Origin: Coriobacteriaceae bacterium
GTDB taxonomy: Bacteria > Actinomycetota > Coriobacteriia > Anaerosomatales > D1FN1-002
NCBI GenBank assembly: GCA_013824215.1
Contig: PNNM01000040.1
Coordinates: forward strand, 1 to 9,034
Reading direction: 5' to 3'
Length of the DNA: 9,034 nucleotides
The translations under genes and the position numbers were made by a program. Shown piece after piece: positions 5,060 through 9,034 of this stretch (positions are counted from its first letter, which is position 1; each line of letters opens with the position of its first letter). A model generated the notes under the pieces. It had not been told where the DNA came from. It searched no databases and saw only the letters and a list, made by a program, of their open reading frames with translations.

Positions 5060-7897
5060 TCAGTTCCCCGCGACGACATCCCAATCGGCATCGCCCAGAA
5101 CGACCAGGGCGAGCACCATCAGCGTGCCCTGCGCCAGGAGTCGTCGGCGCACGCCGAGCATGACCTCGCTGAACGCACGCCGCTTCTTCGTCCTCGAGAT
5201 CGCGTCGATGATCTCGAGAGCCACCGGCGTCACATGCTCATCGAGTACCGAGGCGATCGTGCCGACGACCGCCGCCGAGCCCTGCTGCTGGAACTTCAGA
5301 GCGAAGTTCTCGTAGTCGAGCGCGGTGTGTGAGGTCGAGCAGCCGAGCAGGAGCGTCAGCGGGTGAGGTATGTCGTCTGTCGGCCTGACCATGTAGCGCT
5401 TCACTTCACCCGGAGTGAGCTGGTGCGCCCTGTCTGTGGGCCCGATGTAGAGGCAATCCTGCTTCTGGACGTTCTGGCCCTGATGCGTGACCAGTGCGAG
5501 AAGCGTGGCCGGCGGCGACTCGCCCACGGCCCTCCTCCAGTCCGACCACGCCCGCGTGTCGGCGACGGAGGGCACCTTGCCGCGGATCCCCGCCAGCAGC
5601 GGGTCGACCGAGGCGGTGCGCGCCTTGCTTGAGACGCCCACGACCGCACGCTGCAGCGGCCGCATGAGACTCGTCTCGGCGTCCTTCGGCTCCGAGGCGA
5701 TCTTGAAGTCCCCGCCCAGGTCCTCGGGCTTGAGCACATAGGCGACACGCTCTATCACGCGCCGCATCCCCCAGAACCCCAGCGGGCAGACGGTCTTCTC
5801 CATGTCGGCGGCGTCATGCCTGTCATGCGCACAACTCCTGCACCACCCGTCGTCCGCCATCTCGCGCTCACCCAGCAACGCCGCCTCAGCCTCCAGACAG
5901 AGCGTGGCGGAGGTCAGTGGGCACTCCAACTCGTAGAGCAGCTCGACCGGGAACACCTTGCCGGGTCTGGACGAGACCACTTGCACGTACGTGCACGAGG
6001 GCAGCGCCCCCTTTTTGAGCCAGGCTCCCATCACGGCGGCGTGGAGCTCGGACCCCCTCTGAGCGAGCGCGATCAGCATCTCAACGCTCGCCTTGTCGCG
6101 AACGGATGAGAGGTCCGGCAAGCTCGCGATGAGGGTCAGGCTCTTTTCGAGAAGGACGCGGAGTCGACTCAACTCGTCGCTGTCCATGTCGAAGACCGCA
6201 GCCTCGTCACCGTGAACAGAGGTCGCGGTCGAGGCGCCGCCGTTGTCATTGAGCACGAAGGCGAGGTCGAACTTCGTCCGATGGTCCATGCCGGACAGGA
6301 CGGTGCGCGGTGCGGCGTCGACGTCGAACGTCTGCTTCGTCCTCGCCGTCCCGACCGTCGCCCGGAACATCCCCGTCTGTAGCACCCGGTTGCGGTGCAG
6401 CACGGTGATACGGGCGGCGAGATCCCCGGTCTCGGGCGCGACGGCCCGGAACCGGCAGAGCTTGGTCGGACCCCTTGGCTTGAGCTCGACCTTGCGTACC
6501 TGGGGCCCGGTCTCGGAGCCCGCCTGCACGAACACGATCCGCAGCATGTGTGAGCGGCTGTCGTCGGCCCAAGGGGTCTTCACCGGCGACTGCCCATGTG
6601 CAAAGCCTGCCTCGAGCGCACCGACGAACACGCCTACATCGCATGGAGAGGACGGCTCGAGCCTGCCCTCGTATGGTCCGGACCGGCCGTCGGGCGCATG
6701 GACCGCCGCCTGCAGGAACCGCTGCTCGGGTTCGGCCTGCTCGTCCATCTTCGCCACGGCGCGATTGACCCGACCGACTCGGGCCGCTGACCTCGACTCG
6801 CTCGAGACGTCGACCATCTTGGCCACGAGTTCGCCCCGCATCATCCTGCCCACAGCCGCCGCCCCGATGGACTCGATGGGGATGTGTACCGGCCTCATGA
6901 ACGCGCCGGACATCTCAGCCATCGCTCGCCTGAGTCCCGGTGTCGGGCGTACCTCGTCGGGGACCGCCATCAGGAGGTTCGCGGTTCGCGTCAAGACGTT
7001 CCCGAGCTGCGCCTTCCGGAGCAGCCGTTCGTCGCACACGAGCAGTCGCTCGCCGTCCCCCATGCCCGCGATCGCGGTGTCGAGATGGAGTCCGTGGGAG
7101 ATCCCGACAAGGAGCGAGAGCAGCTCCCGCGGGCGCTCGTGGGGCGCGGAACCTGCCACGAGCAGCACCCCGGCGCTGCGCGTCGCGTCGAACAGCGGCG
7201 CGAGATCGCGCACGCAGTCATCCGATCCCAAGGCGCCGTCTGTCATGAGCACGCACAGATCGCTCGAGGCTCCGCCCGCGCGCGAGGAGGCCTCGGAGAT
7301 GCCCCACGCGGCCGAAGCCGGATCCGGCGCCTCCCACAGAAGAATGTCACACGCCGGGTTGCGCCGGGAGAGAGCCGAGACGCGGAACACGTCGCCGTCC
7401 CACTCGTCCAGGCTCGCCAGCTCCAGCGCCGTCGCCTTCGCGGCACTGCCGTCGAAGTAGCCGATCCGGCAGGGCCAACGGAACCGGACGGTCTTCCCCC
7501 GTACGCGCCGGGACACGTGGAAGGACCACCCGGCGGTCCGCAGCGTCCGGCCGACCTCCGATCGGGTGAACAGAGCCCATGCCTCGAGCCCGTCCGGCGC
7601 GCCGTTCGCGGCGATGGCGACCCGCCGGGCCGGCGACATCGCCTGGCCCACGAGCGCCGCCAGGTCCCCGGCCAGTCGCGACGCGCCCCCGCCCGACGCG
7701 TCGGGCGGAGCGTCGAGCGACCAGTGCAGCAGGGTCTCCGGATCCTCGTCGAGCACCTGCCGCAAAGCGGCGGTCATGGTGGCTGGGCGCCCGGACCTGC
7801 GCGCCTCACGCGACACCAGTCCGAGACCGAGCAGTGACAGCGCGATCTCCTCGTCCGACAGCGTGCTGCCCCACGCACCGAAGCGCTGTTCGATCAT
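5060..7897 (-). CDS. Large CHAT-domain (caspase-like) cysteine protease, probable sensor/effector
   Basis: The 945-residue protein ends in a CHAT peptidase domain (about 640-945). The predicted dyad is His805 in LLALVTHQGQ and Cys853 in LLLGCSTSHTA, followed by the typical QQGSAAVVGTIASVLDEHV segment (871-889). Just before it, CxxC (686/689), nearby His691 and His694 and Cys704 could form a zinc site, leading into CPLGFWGMRRVIER (704-717). The front is multi-part: a helical N-terminus (1-60), an alpha/beta region (about 180-310) with strands such as CDILLWEA and AGVLLVAGSA and a SHGLHLDTAI stretch (267-276), and a beta-rich region (about 450-530, including ITVLHRNRVLQTG). I cannot name these front parts. 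No Walker A motif is visible, so there is no sign of a STAND NTPase in this protein. The ATG at 7897 has GGAGGGG 5 nt upstream. It is first in the CHAT-MBL-patatin operon. Related proteases cut gasdermins and other partners; the substrate here is unknown, with the adjacent patatin or MBL protein as candidates. Confidence 0.88.
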   Translation of the reverse strand: MIEQRFGAWGSTLSDEEIALSLLGLGLVSREARRSGRPATMTAALRQVLDEDPETLLHWSLDAPPDASGGGASRLAGDLAALVGQAMSPARRVAIAANGAPDGLEAWALFTRSEVGRTLRTAGWSFHVSRRVRGKTVRFRWPCRIGYFDGSAAKATALELASLDEWDGDVFRVSALSRRNPACDILLWEAPDPASAAWGISEASSRAGGASSDLCVLMTDGALGSDDCVRDLAPLFDATRSAGVLLVAGSAPHERPRELLSLLVGISHGLHLDTAIAGMGDGERLLVCDERLLRKAQLGNVLTRTANLLMAVPDEVRPTPGLRRAMAEMSGAFMRPVHIPIESIGAAAVGRMMRGELVAKMVDVSSESRSAARVGRVNRAVAKMDEQAEPEQRFLQAAVHAPDGRSGPYEGRLEPSSPCDVGVFVGALEAGFAHGQSPVKTPWADDSRSHMLRIVFVQAGSETGPQVRKVELKPRGPTKLCRFRAVAPETGDLAARITVLHRNRVLQTGMFRATVGTARTKQTFDVDAAPRTVLSGMDHRTKFDLAFVLNDNGGASTATSVHGDEAAVFDMDSDELSRLRVLLEKSLTLIASLPDLSSVRDKASVEMLIALAQRGSELHAAVMGAWLKKGALPSCTYVQVVSSRPGKVFPVELLYELECPLTSATLCLEAEAALLGEREMADDGWCRSCAHDRHDAADMEKTVCPLGFWGMRRVIERVAYVLKPEDLGGDFKIASEPKDAETSLMRPLQRAVVGVSSKARTASVDPLLAGIRGKVPSVADTRAWSDWRRAVGESPPATLLALVTHQGQNVQKQDCLYIGPTDRAHQLTPGEVKRYMVRPTDDIPHPLTLLLGCSTSHTALDYENFALKFQQQGSAAVVGTIASVLDEHVTPVALEIIDAISRTKKRRAFSEVMLGVRRRLLAQGTLMVLALVVLGDADWDVVAGN

Positions 7898-8067
7898 AGG
7901 ATCCCCTCCGCCCCCGACCCACCGAATAGACGGTACCTACCCCAAGTGGCCGCGCGGACATCCTCACGGGGCGGGACGGATCGCGGAGCGAGCCGCGGAC
8001 TACTGTCGCGCAGCACGGAACGACTGTGTCGGAACGTCCCCCGTCCCATGCGCAGCCGTCGGCGATC
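7898..8067. other. Spacer between DUF554 gene and CHAT operon
   Basis: These 170 bases are the likely leader and promoter region of the CHAT operon, which is read on the minus strand. The strong ribosome site GGAGGGG is at 7903-7909. I see no convincing -35/-10 pair; the best A+T-rich patch is at 7923-7940. A small GC-rich hairpin is possible: CGCGG (7982-7986) pairs with CCGCG (7993-7997) around a 6-base loop, without a U-run after it. It could be a weak or factor-dependent terminator for the DUF554 transcript, or nothing. Confidence 0.35.
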
Positions 8068-8805
8068 CTACCCGAAGAACGCTCCCAGCACCCCGGCCAC
8101 CACGATCGCCGGCATCAGGTTGCCCACCGGCAGGCGCTTGACGTCCATCAGGTCCATCCCGATGGCGAGGATGAGCGTGCCGCCGACCGTGGACATCTCG
8201 CGCACCACCGCCTCGGTGAGGAACGGCTGAAGCCCGTGCGCCCCGAGCGCGATGCCGCCCTGCACCACCGCGATGGGGATGACCGAGAAGCCCACGCCCA
8301 CTCCCAGCGTGGAGGCCAGCGCGATGGAGGCCACGCCGTCGAGCAGCGACTTCAGATACAGCAGGTTCGGGTCGCCGAGACCGTCGTTGAGCGAGCCGAT
8401 GACCGTCATCGTGCCGACGCAGTAGAGCAGCGAGGCCACGACGAAGCCCTCGACCATCTGGTGCTCGCCCTCGCCCCGGGCGGCGAACCACGGCACCCGG
8501 TACGCGGTCTTGCGCAGCCACTTGCCGAACCGCTCCAGCGCGGCCTCGATGCCGATCGCCTCGCCCAGCAGGCCGCCGATGACGAGCGCGCCGACGAGCA
8601 CGAGCACCGCGTATCTCGAGCCCACGGCGTCGGCCTTCATCAAGCCGCCGATCACCATGGTAGCGCCGATGCAGAACGTCGACAGGCCGAGCGCAGCGAA
8701 CGCGATCCTGCGGAAGCGCTCGGAGATGACCTTGCCGAACGCGAGGCCGATGGCCGTGCCGACGAGCACGGCCACAACGTTCACGATGACCCCGATACCC
8801 GGCAC
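8068..8805 (-). CDS. DUF554 family integral membrane protein
   Basis: The 245-residue protein is almost wholly hydrophobic with about six or seven membrane spans (roughly 4-24, 33-55, 66-86, 118-138, 157-185, 206-222, 228-245). It shows the conserved pattern of the DUF554 family (which includes Escherichia coli YqgA and Bacillus subtilis YdfK): NVVAVLVGTAIGL at the start, GLLGEAIGIEAALERFG in the middle, EGFVVASLLYCVGTMTVIGS, then LKSLLDGVASIALAS, VVQGG and STVGGTLILAIGMDLM. The length is normal for the family. It may be a transporter, but the substrate is not established. The start is a GTG at 8803-8805, chosen because the family pattern begins right there; it lies one base after the TGA of the upstream gene, so translation is probably coupled. 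The gene is likely part of the resident NYN-DUF554 operon and separate from the accessory genes downstream. Confidence 0.96.
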   Translation of the reverse strand: MPGIGVIVNVVAVLVGTAIGLAFGKVISERFRRIAFAALGLSTFCIGATMVIGGLMKADAVGSRYAVLVLVGALVIGGLLGEAIGIEAALERFGKWLRKTAYRVPWFAARGEGEHQMVEGFVVASLLYCVGTMTVIGSLNDGLGDPNLLYLKSLLDGVASIALASTLGVGVGFSVIPIAVVQGGIALGAHGLQPFLTEAVVREMSTVGGTLILAIGMDLMDVKRLPVGNLMPAIVVAGVLGAFFG

Positions 8806-8806
8806 G

Positions 8807-9034
8807 TCAGCCCATCCCGTCCTCGTCGCCGAGCCAGATGTCCTCCAGCTCGGCCGTGATCGCCTTGTGGCCCTTCGGCAGCCCGCCGTGCGGGTCGCGC
8901 TGCGCGGTCCGGCGCTTCGCGTGCGGCTGCGGGGCGCCCTCGAACAGCGTTGACGAGGGTAGCACGGGTGTCGACGCGCCCGCCTCGGCGCGTACGCGAT
9001 CGGCCAGACGCCGGTCGTTGCTCACGAGCGTGAC
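8807..9034 (-). CDS. C-terminal part of probable YacP-like NYN/PIN-fold nuclease (5' truncated by window edge)
   Basis: The frame is open from the right edge to a TGA at 8807-8809 and gives the last 75 residues. The first residues, VTLVSNDRRLADRVRAEAGA, look like the fourth strand and following helix of a PIN/NYN domain, with the conserved S-x-D acidic position that helps bind metal, followed by PSSTLFEG, as in YacP-type NYN proteins (predicted RNases). The tail after the domain is basic then acidic and ends AITAELEDIWLGDEDGMG, resembling the ELxxxWL ending of some family members. An in-frame GTG at 9025 would start in the middle of the domain, so the real start is outside the window. The stop is one base from the DUF554 start, implying a shared transcript. 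The family call rests on a short stretch; the fold is likely, the exact subfamily less so. Confidence 0.68.
   Translation of the reverse strand, partial: VTLVSNDRRLADRVRAEAGASTPVLPSSTLFEGAPQPHAKRRTAQRDPHGGLPKGHKAITAELEDIWLGDEDGMG

Noticed and set aside
5050..5091. Earlier ATG (5091) for the MBL gene
   Set aside because: It would overlap the CHAT gene by 32 bases and add residues outside the MBL fold; the ATG at 5049 has a GAGGGGG site and starts at the first strand.
6243..7837. Two long plus-strand open frames opposite the CHAT gene
   Set aside because: Serine/arginine/proline-rich shadows with no recognisable domain; the minus frame is continuous for 945 codons and ends in a CHAT domain.

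Overview
The window is a GC-rich bacterial segment whose codons mostly end in G or C. One short run of DnaA-box-like sites resembles the actinobacterial form of the box. Together these fit a high-GC actinobacterial lineage, but no marker gene here settles the taxonomy. Every complete gene is on the minus strand. The only plus-strand gene is a 3'-terminal fragment at the left edge. There is no rRNA, transposase, integrase or CRISPR array, and I found no convincing tRNA.

Layout, left to right. Bases 1-257 hold the 3' end of an unrecognised plus-strand gene, which overlaps tail to tail with a Fic-domain AMP-transferase gene (217-1545, minus). The fic promoter (about 1581-1610) lies inside a large imperfect inverted repeat (1559-1646) built from 10-bp TATAG units, which looks like an autoregulatory operator. 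Bases 1648-1984 have no convincing gene but contain four tandem DnaA-box-like 9-mers (1907-1950). Next comes a compact three-gene minus-strand operon, transcribed in the order CHAT-domain cysteine protease (7897-5060), ComEC-like metallo-beta-lactamase-fold hydrolase (5049-3970) and patatin-like phospholipase with a hydrophobic insert (3934-1985). Upstream of it is a DUF554 membrane protein gene (8805-8068). It sits one base after the stop of a gene that enters from the right edge and encodes a probable YacP/NYN-type PIN-like nuclease C-terminus (8807-9034).

The CHAT-MBL-patatin operon is the most interesting content. Each fold is known from bacterial conflict and immune systems: CHAT proteases in gasdermin and Craspase systems, patatins as CBASS effectors, and MBL proteins in some Avs loci. 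I do not recognise the three together, without a visible NTPase, cyclase or reverse transcriptase, as a named system. A plausible reading, which is inference only, is a sensor/protease that licenses a membrane-attached lipase, with the MBL enzyme processing a signal or substrate. The neighbouring self-inhibited Fic enzyme fits an accessory island placed beside the NYN-DUF554 pair.
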